Below, piece after piece: positions 43,887 through 56,146 of a stretch of DNA of 64,000 bases (the stretch's first letter is position 1; each line of letters begins with the position of its first letter). The position numbers and the translations under genes were made by a program. The stretch spans positions 1,614,796-1,678,795 of the forward strand of contig MU270018.1 in the NCBI GenBank assembly GCA_021432635.1, in the 5' to 3' direction. The stretch is from Thozetella sp. PMI_491 (Eukaryota > Ascomycota > Sordariomycetes > Chaetosphaeriales > Chaetosphaeriaceae). The notes beneath the pieces are model-generated. The model saw only the letters and a program-made list of their open reading frames with translations. It was not told where the DNA came from and did no database searches.

Positions 43887-46800
43887 TGATCAAACGGCCC
43901 CCCGGGGCGCATTGGGGGCAGTTCAGCGCGGCGTTCGTGATCATCTCCTCTTCCAGGCAGCTTTGAAGGGGCTTGGGCCGGTCCAGGGGCGATGTCAGCC
44001 ATTTCTGCACTACCGCTCCATGATACCCCTGAAGGGTGTAGGTTAAGAGCTGCTAGTATTTGTTTGAGTATGAGCTATCATGTTTTGGACCGCACGGGCC
44101 TCACTAGGTTGGTCAATAGTTCCACTTCCTTCCAGCTAAGGGGACTCGCTCCTCACCTTGTCTCACCTTCGCCGGTCTGCTAGCCGGATTCGTGACCAAT
44201 ATCAGCCATGATATAGGCCTTCTCGAGGGCCTGACCTGGGCGCGCCACCCGGAGAGGGGACAAAAGCTGATGATCTCCGAGAGTGGGTGTTTATCTTGCC
44301 CCTTTTCCAACAGATGGACCGCAATCGCCGTTCGCTACGGACGAAAGGGGTAGCGAAGGCCTAGTGTCCAGTGTCACGTATAGCAGCAACACGCTAAGTG
44401 ATGGATGCGCAGGGCTTGGGAGGGACAAAGAGACCCGGCAGGACGTTCTGAAAGCCACGAACGCCAGCACCCCCGGCCGGAATCCCGGCCGGCTGGGCCG
44501 AGGTCCGGGGTTGGCTAGCTTTTACCGACCAGGTGGCTTGCTGCTGCAGAGTAAGCCTCGAAAGCAGCGCTTAGTCGTCTGAAGTCTCTCCCCGATCGCA
44601 GCCTGCACCTCAAACTCGTGGTCCGGATGTGTCCTGTCATATTTCTCCCCACTTAAAGGATATTCCCCCGACGCAGGTGTACATGCCAGGTACGGCTCCG
44701 GTACGGCTTCTGTACATGACAGGGGGGCCTGGAGAGGGCGTCATGAGGAAAGCCTAGGCTACTTGAAGCTGTCAGGTGCGGCCGGCGGTAGCGTCCTCGT
44801 TGTGGAGTGAGGCCTCTGAGTCTCAAGGAGGAGGATATGACGGCCACATACGGGCCGACTCAGCAACCCTGCGATGAGAGCCACATTTATCAGACGACAA
44901 AAAGAGACCCGTATCGTACCTAGGTACAATTTCGCTCGAGAAGCGAAGGAGACCAAGACAGTGCTGAAGCACGTCGACATGTCCCTGTTGTAGCCACCCC
45001 AAGCAGCAGGGTGTGAAACGTTCAGTGCTCGGGTGATTCCTTGCAAGCGAAGAGGTCAATGTACAGCACGCAGCAGGTCAGAGGAGCCTGGTCGTCCGTC
45101 TCTCTGCAAGTTACGTTGGTTACTCTGTCTCCTGCGTACATTTTGCACTTTGATCTTGAAATCTTTCGAGGTGTGTGCCCATAGCTTTCCGCATGGCCAG
45201 TGCAACGGGCTTTCGCGACAGGGCGTCATGAGCCAGTATGCCGGAGGGTAGATCTTACAGGACCTCTTCTTCCTCCTGTGAGGCCTAACTTGTCCCGTGT
45301 TGATTTATCTAGAGCCTCGTGGTACTATAGAGATATGCTTGAAACCCGTCAGATCCTCCGTGGTGTGTCCAGAAGTAACACTGCACGAACCAGCTGTAGG
45401 ATAAGACGAGTCGCACCGAATGGAAGGAAGATTAGTAGGGAGCACCACTATTTCCCTTTGTACAGTCTAATCCTGAACCAATTTTTCATTCGGACCTAAA
45501 GACCATTCACCTTTGTCCTAAGACTCCTCTCCGCAGCGCTGGCCATTCCAAGCTGCCCAGCGGCGAACCACAAGATATAGGGTGCCACAGCTGTTGGGAA
45601 GCAAAGTGCCGCGCAAAGGATCGTAGGATCATTATCCGAGTCTTTGCCACCTGTCTCAACATTCGGCTTTCACACATTTCGATCCGTAGATGAGCTCTAT
45701 TATCTACCAGAGCCTGTACTGGCCCCAACAAGATGGGAAACCTACATCCAAGCTAGCCTAGGAGCTGACACTGTACTGAAACATCAATAGCTGTGATATT
45801 CAATTCGGATGAAGTCACCGGCGGATAATCTTGGAAAACGTACTCGTTAATTAGAGGGTTAGTAAGTATGAGTATCCAAGAGAGCAGCGCGTATCTGTGA
45901 TTCGTTTGTAGGAAGAATGAAACTAAGATGGGAGAAGAAGCGAGAAGAGCCCTCTAGTTTCAAAGTAATAACGGGGAATGGGTCGTTCCACTCCAACTTA
46001 ACCACTATGAGTCCTACTCTGGATATTGTAAGTATCCTCGCCTTGGGAACCACGATTGGAGAAGCACCGAGCATGACGTTCAGGATTGTATCTACATAGT
46101 ATGTGCCGTAAAAGGGCTAAAGCCGAGAGGCCACAATCTAGACAACATCCGGAAAACACATCTACGATATTGTATAGCGTACTGTAGCTATTAGGAAGCC
46201 ATGTTCAGACTTGTGATGGCGGAGATACGGTCTGCAAGTTCAAAAGTTGGACAGTCAATAGACAAGTATTCTTCACAAGGCAAAAGAATGCCATTGAATC
46301 TACTCAGTTGGGATCCTTCAAAAAGGATCGAGCCAAGTGCGGTACCTTGCTTCCAGGGATCTACCCAACAATATCTTTGTCTACGAAAGTTCTAAGGCCG
46401 GTTTCTACTCGCCGGCAAACGAGTTTTGAGATGGGCTTTTGCCCTTTGCTGGAGCATTCTCTGGACAGTGGGTAAGGTAAGGGAGCGAAGCAAAGATGAG
46501 ATCACGTGTAATGTTCCTTTCGCCGTATTGAAATGGAAAAGCAGGGGCCCTGGGAACCTACCGTAAGCTAGCAGGCGCTGTATATGCATGGATAGCTAGC
46601 TATGTACAAGGGGGTCGCTACCTGACGTGACATTTGTCCCCTGCCCCTGGGACTGGGGGTCATATATCACATATGACAGCTCAATATACCGTGTCGCAAT
46701 CCAGCACTGATTCCCTCATTTGACTCGCGACATCCAGCCGACCCAGCAGAAATGGCAAACAAACATGGCCTGGGATGAAACCCAACTGGTAGGAAGTGCG

Positions 46801-49800
46801 CAATATTTGGCGTCACGGGCGGAGCGAACTGCGGACATGACCGGCCGGAGTACATGCTGATTCCGACATCTACCCCAATTCCCATGGCCGACCATCCCTC
46901 GCGCCCCCCCACCAAAAAGCAAGTTCGCCATGCATGCCCGTTGACAATCCCTCCCACCCTGTCAACCGGCAGCCGTTTTCGAAGACGTAGCGCCGTCACT
47001 TGTCAGAGAGGCAGTTGAAGGACTAGGCCTTCCCCCTTTTTCTTTTTGCTAGAGTTGCAGCCGACACCCGCGGCCTGTCCGCCGCAGCTTGCCGCCCACG
47101 CTCCTCGCCTGGTAGGGTAGGTTAGCAGCCCCTTGCTTTTTCTGGATGCTACCGTGACGGCCAGGATCAGCTTGGGTAGCGTTGCACCTAGCCGACCCTC
47201 CTTGTGAAGATGCTTACTACCACCATTACATAGCACGCGTGATAGCGGGAGCATAGCCTAGACCCGTGGGGGTTGTTTGGTGCCAGCCGGGAGAGATCCC
47301 TGGTATTCCGCCGCGTGGTGGTGCTCGGTCCAAAAGGGGCGAGGTCGCCGTTGGAGCCGTGCCCCGGACCGGGAGCGGGAGCGGGACGGCACGGATGCTC
47401 GAGACCACCTCGGGCGGTACGGGAAGAGAACGGCAAACGGTACAGCTCGGCCGGGGAGCCAAACGGCCGTCCACAGCCAGCACCGGTACGGTACACCGAG
47501 GCAGCTAACACCTTGCCTGCATGCCCGCTTGTCTCGGAGTATCGTCCGCACACTAGCTACGTATTCGGGAAAGGCATCCTCCAGAAGCAATGCCGGCTGC
47601 CGGCTGCCCTTGGCAATCCGAGACCGTGCTCATATTGCGTCTCCGTTTGGGGTAGATCTCAATGCTCCTGCAGCTGCAGCAAATCGTGCAAGATTCTGTA
47701 GTCTGATCTCGGCGCTCCACATCGATGGCACACGAGGCGCTTCTCATGTTCGTGAGTGATAATAATTGATCCTTTATTGCATGACTACTCTGGCAGCCCG
47801 GCAGTGACTCTGCAGCCCTCCGAAGCTAGTGTCGCGCTGTCGCCAGTGAGAGGTGCAGCATAGCTCCCTGCCTGGCTCCAGGGGCTCAGTGGCGACGCAG
47901 CGACAAGTATTCCTTTTTCTGCCAACCTAGACAAGCACCCCTCCCCTCCCCCCTGAAGCTCTCGCGTTATTTATCACTTATTACCTACCCCCCCCCGGGG
48001 CTCGGTATACTGCATCGCCACCGCGTTCTACCCAAGACAAAAGCACTGGTCTTCCAAAGAAAGGCGTGGGGGAAGCAAGAATCCTGCGGTTTGTAATCCC
48101 GGGCTTTCCTGTTCTCGGGGGACGTTGCGAAAGTGCATTTCTCCGTCGACTAGGCCTATCGATGATTCTCCCCGGTAACGCTGCTTCTAGGGGGCCTTGT
48201 GGGAATGCGAGGTCCTGGACGGGGCCGATCTCCCGGCCTGGCAAGACATCTCTGGATAGAGCGGTTTCGTAGCTGCAGCTCGCCGAAGAGGCTCTAGATC
48301 ATGGTGGAGCAGTCAGCTCGCCACATCGCAAGCATCCCCGATTTCTGGTCACGAACTCGCCAGTGGTTGGGGGTTGAGCCCCCCATCCATCACGACTGAG
48401 CTCACCGGCCAGCCTGGACTGAATAACAGCGAGTCCCAGCTACACGCTGTCCCATGGAACCACACCGAGTGTTCGCCTGCAAGACCGGGAGAACCAGGCT
48501 GCGATATTTCCTTGTGTACTAGCCATTAGGTGACCATTCAGTTGCAACTTCTTATAAGACCTCTCAAACGCATGCCACAGAACACGGTACTGCTGGGCCG
48601 AAAGGAAGGAGGGGAAAACTGGACTGTTGTTGCCTCCTGAATGTGATCTACACTTCAACCTCCGTAGGCCAGCTTGCCAACGAGACGGGAGTGCTTCCGG
48701 TCTTGTTGCAGACCACACCCTCGTAAACAGCCAGCCACTCCCATCCACCCCAGCTTGCATCTCTCCGTTGTCCACGGCCGGCTTGACTCGAGGGCAAAGG
48801 GCCGAGGCGAGGCCGCAGCAGCCGCGTGGCGACATGGCCAGCAGAAGCAACTTAAGATTCATCGACGTACCTCCAGAAACACTTGTTGCCCAGGACAAGG
48901 GGATCTTGCGAGGAAACCGTCGCTTTCGCTTTCGTACTTGCTTTTGTTCGGATGTCGGGGTGCTAAGTAGGCCAGTGTGATATAAAAAGAAAAGAAGAAA
49001 TGGTCCCTACAGAATATCTCAGGCCATTTCACTACCTAGCTCTCCGATATCACAAATATATCAGGCAACTCGCAGCAGCTCTCTTGCCCGAAAGGGCAGT
49101 AGAACCCCCCCTGATGAGAGCGCTGAAGCGGCGCTGAGACGAAGTCACTAGCAAGAACACTGATGGCTGTCTTTCTTCTCTCTATGTAGCTATATTGGAC
49201 AAAGTCTCGCTGCTCTCCAACGTTTCCGGGAGAATGTCACCGCCGCTTCACCAGTGTATGCGCAGCACCCGATTTTGCCGTGTAAGTCAGCAGGCTGAAT
49301 AGGAGGCAGCATCACTACACATGCTTGGGTGACACAGCAACCCCTATACAAAACAAACAAACAGACACCGGGACATAGCGGGCAATGGGTGCTTCCGAAC
49401 AACAAGCACCTAAGCCTTGGCTCCATTACGCAACTCGCTGAGAGGTGGCTCGTGCAGTAAATACTACAGCACTACCGCTAGCAGAAAGGACGCACATCCC
49501 ACTTGACGGTCGCGATGAACCTACGGACAAAGGACAAAGGACCACTACTCCTCCCTTCCCCATCGGTCTCGATGTCTATCGACACCCCCTACGGCTAAGC
49601 CGGCCGGGCTAGAAACGTGCGACGGAGTGACACGGGCAATAAAGTACGAGCGCGAACTTTTCGTATGGTGTTCGTCCAAAGCCGCCGGCCTCGTTTGCCG
49701 CACGGGCATCCAGGGACCAGCGCCAGACCGCACCAGACGAAGTGTGCTCGGCCGGCGATCGCTACTCGCACAGAAGGAGCTTCAGGAGCCCGGGCTTGAA

Positions 49801-52040
49801 ACATTTCCGAATAGGGCTCTCCCAGGCTACGAAACATGCCTTAGGAGAACGAATCACGGGAAGGGGGGAACGCCACGCGATCCCCCCCCCTCCCTGGAGT
49901 CCGCGGCGTAAGTGGCATGGGAGTGATCATGCTCCGGAGACGGGAGATGCGTTCCCTTGGCTGGATGCGTATTGCCTAGAAACGCCCGAGAATCAGGCTC
50001 TCGCCGGAGCTTCACAACTCCGGCCATCCCGGCTAGCTTACCTCCCAGAATCGACGCTAGCTTGGCCGCGTGTGAGATGAGATTTCGAGGCTCACGAGGG
50101 GGCACGAGGGGGCACGAGGCGGCGAGGATAGTCACGGTGCTGGGTGGTCAGAACGGTTCCGGGATTCTTTCGGGGCGGCCACGAGGCTCGGAGCTAGAAC
50201 TCGCTTGTCGCGCCCCCCCTCCGGGACCCGGCCCTGCAGCCCTGCAGCCGCTGATAATCACTGAGCCGCATGTCGAATTCCATTGTGCAATTGCTATTAT
50301 AACCAGTTGTCGCAAATGTGCCCTAGTCTGGCGTTGACTCGCGCGCGGCGCCGACGGCGCCGACGTGCGGCGGAGGCATGGTAATCAGCATTTATCATAC
50401 TAATTCTGGGCTAGAGGAGGATGACACGAGGAAGCTCATTTGACTTCCATCACACCCCTTCGCGTCCCCCCTTCTGATGCTCTCGTCTGCGGCACCGAAC
50501 GAGCAAGTCATCTGGCCCTGCCCCCTGCTTTCCTGTGCCGTAGCCTACGACCGGCTCCCTTCCGCGCATGAAGGAGACCGGCTGCTCCGCAAAATCCAGC
50601 GAGATCTCGTATGCAGATTGCCCGCTTGCCTCGTGGCGTTCGGTAGTGAAACGACCAGACGGACTGGCGCTAGCTAGACGTCTTGGTGCCCGCCGCCTGC
50701 GACGGCGCGGCGCTGGCCCCGCCTCCCGTGGCCCAAGGTGGTGTTGGTGTACACACCCGCCGTCCGTACCTTCTTCGTACCTCGACGCCTGGCCTCGAGC
50801 GGCCAAGCCGCGGCAAGCTGCATGCAGCAGCCGAAGGGCCGCGAGAGGACGGGCGCGAGCGAGTGCCAACCTTGCAGCGCGTAAGCTTCCGCCGTGCTCC
50901 AGAGATGCAGGTCGCCGCCGTGCCGAAAGAACCAAGGCCCTAACGGTAGTCGCAAGTCGGCGCGTTAGGGGGGAAATTGGTGAGACGGAGCCGGAGCTCC
51001 TCGTCAGGCAATACGAGAACGAGAATAGACCAAGCCGGTTTCCGGTCCTCAATCTCGTAGCGTAGAGGTCCTGCGAGGGGGAGGCCAAATGAGACCGCAG
51101 CTAGCAGGCATGCCATGCCGACAAGCGGTGGCGAGCCATGGGCGGCCGAGATGCCGTCATTTCACCCCAGGGCCCTTGAGGACCTTGGCGGGCTGGCCAT
51201 GTGGCATTTGTTTCACAGCAAAGCCGAGGAGTCCGGTAGATGACCACCCTGGCCCAGGTTGATGCCTGGTGCGACGCCGACGACGACGGCAGATGGGAGA
51301 TGGAGTGCCCGGTGCATCCAGGTCGGAGCACCGCCTAGATCGCTCGGCAGCCCGCAAAAGGGTGGAGGATCTGCAGCGCTTGCACGAGATAACCTTTTAG
51401 GCGGTCACAGCGTGCGATCGCGCTAAAAGCCCCTAGCCAGCGATCTCTTTTAGGGCTCGGCGCCTCGAGACAGGCAGTTCCCGGCGGCCCTTCAGCGCTG
51501 TACAAGGGCCTAACTCCAGGGCCTTCCATGCACATCTGGCCGCCGTCTAGGGGCCACCTAGTATTGCTTCTGTGCACCAGCTCGGCCTCGGGCCAGGCGT
51601 TGCAACGTGCAGACCGACTGCCGATCAGACGTTAATTAGAGCCAGCATGACCGCAACGAATGTCTCGAGGGGCCAACCTTGCACAGGATCTCGAGATCAT
51701 GCCGCCGTCCTCGCCACCAGGGAGTGGATCGGTGGATAGCACCCTGATCTCGTCGTCCCCTGCTCCCAAGGAGGCAGCTCGCCGTGCTTGACCCAAGTAA
51801 AGCGGTCCGTATGGCTACGGACTGTATATTGCACCTTGTGAAGCATGGCCAATGGGGGGATCGAGCCCGTGCATCCGGTATCTGCACGGCGGACGCGTCA
51901 AAACAAGCAAGATCAGATTCGACGGCGCCAACAAACACGCCGCGAAGGCGCCGGACCTGCAAATTGGCAGCGAGGTCGCGTCGTGCGCTGATAAAGGCAA
52001 ACAACCTAGATGCTTGTCCCTGGGGCGGCGATTGGGAGGC

Positions 52041-52070
52041 GGCCCACAGCGGGCCACAGCGGGCCACAGC
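52041..52070. repeat. 10-bp tandem repeat, three units
   Basis: Three consecutive units of GGGCCACAGC, the first with one mismatch. Confidence 0.8.
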
Positions 52071-52530
52071 ACTAGGGAGCGCTGGTTGGTGGGGTGGTTA
52101 TCACTGAAGCGCGGTTCGATCTAGTGCCGTGCCCCCCCGCGCTGCTCCCAAGTTTCTGCCCCAGAGGGAACGAATCCTGCCGGCATTGGATCATCGCGGC
52201 TTTAGTGGGCAGGCCCGCGGCGACTGGTGGGGATCAGGTGCCGCCCGTCAGCAGCGGTCTCCCGACCTTCGAAGGCCCTTCCAAACGGTTCGATAGTGAG
52301 AGATAGATGGGCGAGCCAGAAGCCGTCGTTACGTGGCGGCCCAATGGCGCGGCTGGAAGCTCTGGGCAGTACTTCCCAGCAGACCAAAATAGCGTCTTAG
52401 TTGACCCAGAGTTGGCAAATATTAATCTACTCGAGTAAGCCCGACGAGACGCGACGAGACGACACGGCGCCCCTGGACGCCAAACGCGGCGACGAAAGGC
52501 CTCATGTCTGCCACAGTGCGGGTGGGGAGG

Positions 52531-52533
<3 letters not shown>

Positions 52534-52564
<31 letters not shown>
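52534..52564. repeat. 31-base G homopolymer
   Basis: An uninterrupted run of 31 G, preceded by GGGTGGGGAGGGGA and followed by CGCGCGGCG. The run and its flank could form G-quadruplexes. Its exact length may be affected by sequencing error. Confidence 0.8.
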
Positions 52565-53133
52565 CGCGCGGCGTCCTGCCTCGGCGCCACGGTACACGGT
52601 ATGGTGCTGTAGTAGTACTGCACTGTTCAGGCACTACTCGCTATGTGCAGTGCTGTACGTGGGCACCGCGGGGGGCATTGATTGACGAATTGACGATTGG
52701 GGGGCGCCTGTTGACGTGATCCTGTACGTATACGCCAGGCATTTGTGCGGCCCGCGTGGATCACACGGGCCTTCGTGTTTCTTGTTGCAACCCGCCGAAT
52801 GATGCCATCATCCTCGACCGACCCATCCACTTCTTGACCGATTACAGGGGGGGACGTCCCTTGCCCTTCTGCTGGTGGGCCCATGGCGCCTGTCAGGTCC
52901 TGTTTCCCGCCGTGCTATGTACGTCCCTTGCCTTTTTCAGCGCTGCCACCCGTCTCGAGGCGGCTTGCTCAGCGTGACAAAGACAAAAGAGGAAGCGTCG
53001 CCAGCTCTAATGTCGACGAATTGAGAACTTCAGCTGGCGGGGAGGGGGCTTTCGTGTGCAGTAGTGCGCTCGGCGGATACCCCCGGTGAATTTTTGGGTG
53101 GAATGAGGGTAGGGGGGGACGGGGGGGAAGAGG

Positions 53134-53173
53134 TTTTATTTTTATTTTTTATTTTTATTATTTGATTTTATTT
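53134..53173. repeat. A/T-only low-complexity tract
   Basis: Forty bases of T-runs broken by single A and one G, directly after G-rich sequence at 53111-53130, giving a sharp composition step. Confidence 0.75.
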
Positions 53174-56114
53174 CCCCGGAGCTGAAGGAGCGCAAGCGTG
53201 ATCGGTGAGAATTGGGGTGCAGCAGAATATGCATGTTTGCTCTAGCTGCAGGAGGAGAGGAGCAGGTCGAAAAAATGAAGACTCTAGTAATAAAAAAAGG
53301 AGGGCCAAAAGACAGTGTCCAGTGTGGGTCACCGCCTCGGTCCAATCCAGCGCCCGACGCCTTCCTGTGGCGCAAGCCAAGTGCAACACCTCATTGGTCG
53401 GGCAGACTGGCCATCCCGGGCCCCTGGCTCCGGATGCACTTCCGGACACGTGCAGATCATGCGGGGTGTCTTCGCACGGCGACCGGCTAGCTATATACGG
53501 GCTTAGGCCGAACACGGCGCACTGTCCTCGGCCGGGCTGCCGGCCGCTCGCCCCAACCCCCCCCCCCCTTTCGCCCTCGTCCCACGTCTTCCCTTCCCCT
53601 CTCTTGCCTCGCCCCTTGGCTGCTGGAGACAAACCTGCCGGCAGGATCGCGAAGCATGGCGGTGGAGGGGCGGAACGGCTCCTGGCTCGTTGTCGGAGGG
53701 GAACCTGTGATGGGGGTCTGACACACTTTAACAGCCTGGCCTCCCCTGCTCGCGCCCTCACCGACTGTCGGCGGCGGCGAACGCTGCCTTATCGAGCCTG
53801 CAGACGCTGGTCCCGCAAAGAGGCTCGAGACCAACAGGGCCGAGAAGACAAGGAGGGCGGCGAGGGGCAGCTAGCTAGCTGAGCAAGCCGGTTAGACGGG
53901 ACATTGCACAAGCACGTACACTATCTCACCGCTGTATTGCGTTCTACCGCCAATGCGTTCATACGGTTGTGACACCGCTTCATCGAGGCACCGCCTGTCT
54001 CCACCGCCTGTCATCGCCCATGCCTTGGCAGGGCAAGGGGCCGCTATGACAAGCACCCTCGGAGACGAACCGACGGGAGTCGGCCGCGTGGGCCTTGACA
54101 GCCAGCACTTGTTCAACACTATGTAGTAGTACAAACATGCCCTGCAGCCCTCTACATACTATGATGGTTGCGCCGCCGCCGCTCCTTTCCTGAAGCAACC
54201 AGCCCTCCCGGCCTCGTGCTCAGAAGGGGACTGGGTTCGTTTCATGGCCTGATAGTTTGCTTGCTCGCTAATCAGCCCCTCCTCAGCCAGTGCGGCGTTC
54301 TCCAGGAGAGGGGGCCAACGAGATAGATTGCCCAAATATGCCCAAGACCTTGTATTGCCCGGCCGGGGAAGGGGGGTTTCCCCGCGGCAGTCAACTAGCC
54401 AGAAAGAGCAAGCTGTGGTGGGTTCGCGTCGCCTAAAACGGGACGGCAAGAAAGGGGTCAGGAGAGCTGAGCCATGCCACAACGCCCGTTTTGGGGAGCG
54501 CATCTCATCTCCTGGTGATCTAGCTGCTCACCTGAGACTCCGCCGACGCAGCTAGGGGGAAAGGGGGGGACAGGGCTGGAGGTCGTTGGCCTTTCTAGAA
54601 GAACCGAATAGAGATCTGTAAATGTTATTGCTAGACAGAGAAGTTGGCAAATTTCCGGGCAGATTCATGCTCGTTGATCCATGCCCTGAACGGGACTGCA
54701 GAAGGGCAAAATCCCCCCCAATAGCCCTACGGAGCGGTGGGATCGTCCACAGCTTAGCACCGTTCGCCCACGAGGCGCTGATCGCGGCGGTTCCTAGAAG
54801 GCGTTTTGCATCCAAGTCCCCATGCCCGGTATAGGCTGTCAGCAGCGAAGGTACGAACCTTGGTACCGACTTGGTTCCCGTACGGGCCCTGGACAGTCTG
54901 CGAGACATGCGGATCGCATCGTGGAGTCTCGCTCCGCTCGTGGCCCCGTCGAGGCTGACGCCACTACTGCTGAGAACAGCATTTTCCAAGGCACTATGCC
55001 CAACCGCGACGGCCGAAGGGGCGATAACCCGAGAGAAATGTCGAGCGGGAGCCAGGCAGAAGCAAAGACTGGCCTGGTCTCCGAGACCCTCGGACGCCTC
55101 CACCCATCATCCGCCTCTCCAACAGTGGCGGCCGAAGGTCCACCAACAACCCCGGCACGTCCTGCGGGCCTCCTCGGAGTGCAGCACGAGGGAGGCCATG
55201 TGTCAGAAACGTCGTGGAAACCGGCTTCCCGAGTCGCCTGAGCCTCCTACCAAGACGGGCCCTTGCCGGGCTCAGCTTTCGACGCCTCGGCGGGGAAGGG
55301 GTGAGGTGGGGAGGGGCCAGGCCCGCTGGCCGTGTCGTCTAGCGGGCCGCTTGCTTGAACATCAGACGCCACATTTGCTTTCCCATCTCCCATCACGAAG
55401 GAGTGTTCCCTAATCGTTTTGGTGGCGATCTCCAGCCAGGACCGGGCAGGTACAAACTTCGGCCACTTACTTTCAAGGTCCTTTCCTAACCCGCGCTAAC
55501 TAGACGTCCGTGACTATCTCCATTCTCCCCATCGAAGACGCTAGCCCGTGGCGCTATGGGTTCTCGCTTCCTTTAAGATTGCTTGCTCATGCCAACAGCT
55601 AACTGCTACGAGCATAGGGGCTCATCATAATGGTGCTAGAATGTCTCTATCTCTATCTTTCGGCTAACCTCGTTCATGATCGACAGAGGCGCTGTGGTTT
55701 CGACCTTGTTCTGATCATCTGCCTAGTCAAGCAGTCTCATGCTTCGTGATCGGATATCTCCTTCCCCTTGGCTTACCCCTGGTGAAAACCGTATGCGGAA
55801 CCACATGTAACCCACATGATCACCACGCTACTGCGTGGAAGCCCAAAGCCTGTGTTGATCATCCTGCTTTATTGCCGAAACCCGAAGGCAGACGCTCTCG
55901 CGACGGGAAGAGCCAGCGGCAGACACGACAACCTCCATCCTCCGGGCCCACCGCTTCATGTTAGCTCGGACTTAGCCGAGATATGTAGTCCTAGTGTTGA
56001 CGCCTTTGATGAAGCGGGTCAACGGTGCGAGGCTATCTTTTGCGCCTATAGCCGTTGGTACGTTTAGCTAACCGAGCTCGAATTATGGACTTTCGAGAGC
56101 CAGCTGCGATTGTT

Positions 56115-56146
56115 CCCTTGTGCCCTTGTGCCCTTGTGCCCTTGTG
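56115..56146. repeat. 8-bp tandem repeat, four units
   Basis: Four perfect units of CCCTTGTG, a minisatellite-like array in the gene-empty region. Confidence 0.85.

Noticed and set aside
50450..51088. A 212-codon minus-strand frame
   Set aside because: Arg/Ala/Ser-rich low-complexity product from GC-rich DNA, open on both strands, with no conserved block.
52081..52130. tRNA-like A-box and B-box words (GGTGGTTATCAC and GGTTCGAT)
   Set aside because: Only eight bases separate them, and no acceptor, anticodon or T stem can be formed.
53205..53882. A 225-codon plus-strand frame
   Set aside because: The product is Arg/Pro/Gly/Ser low complexity and the opposite strand is open over the same stretch, as expected of stop-poor GC-rich DNA.
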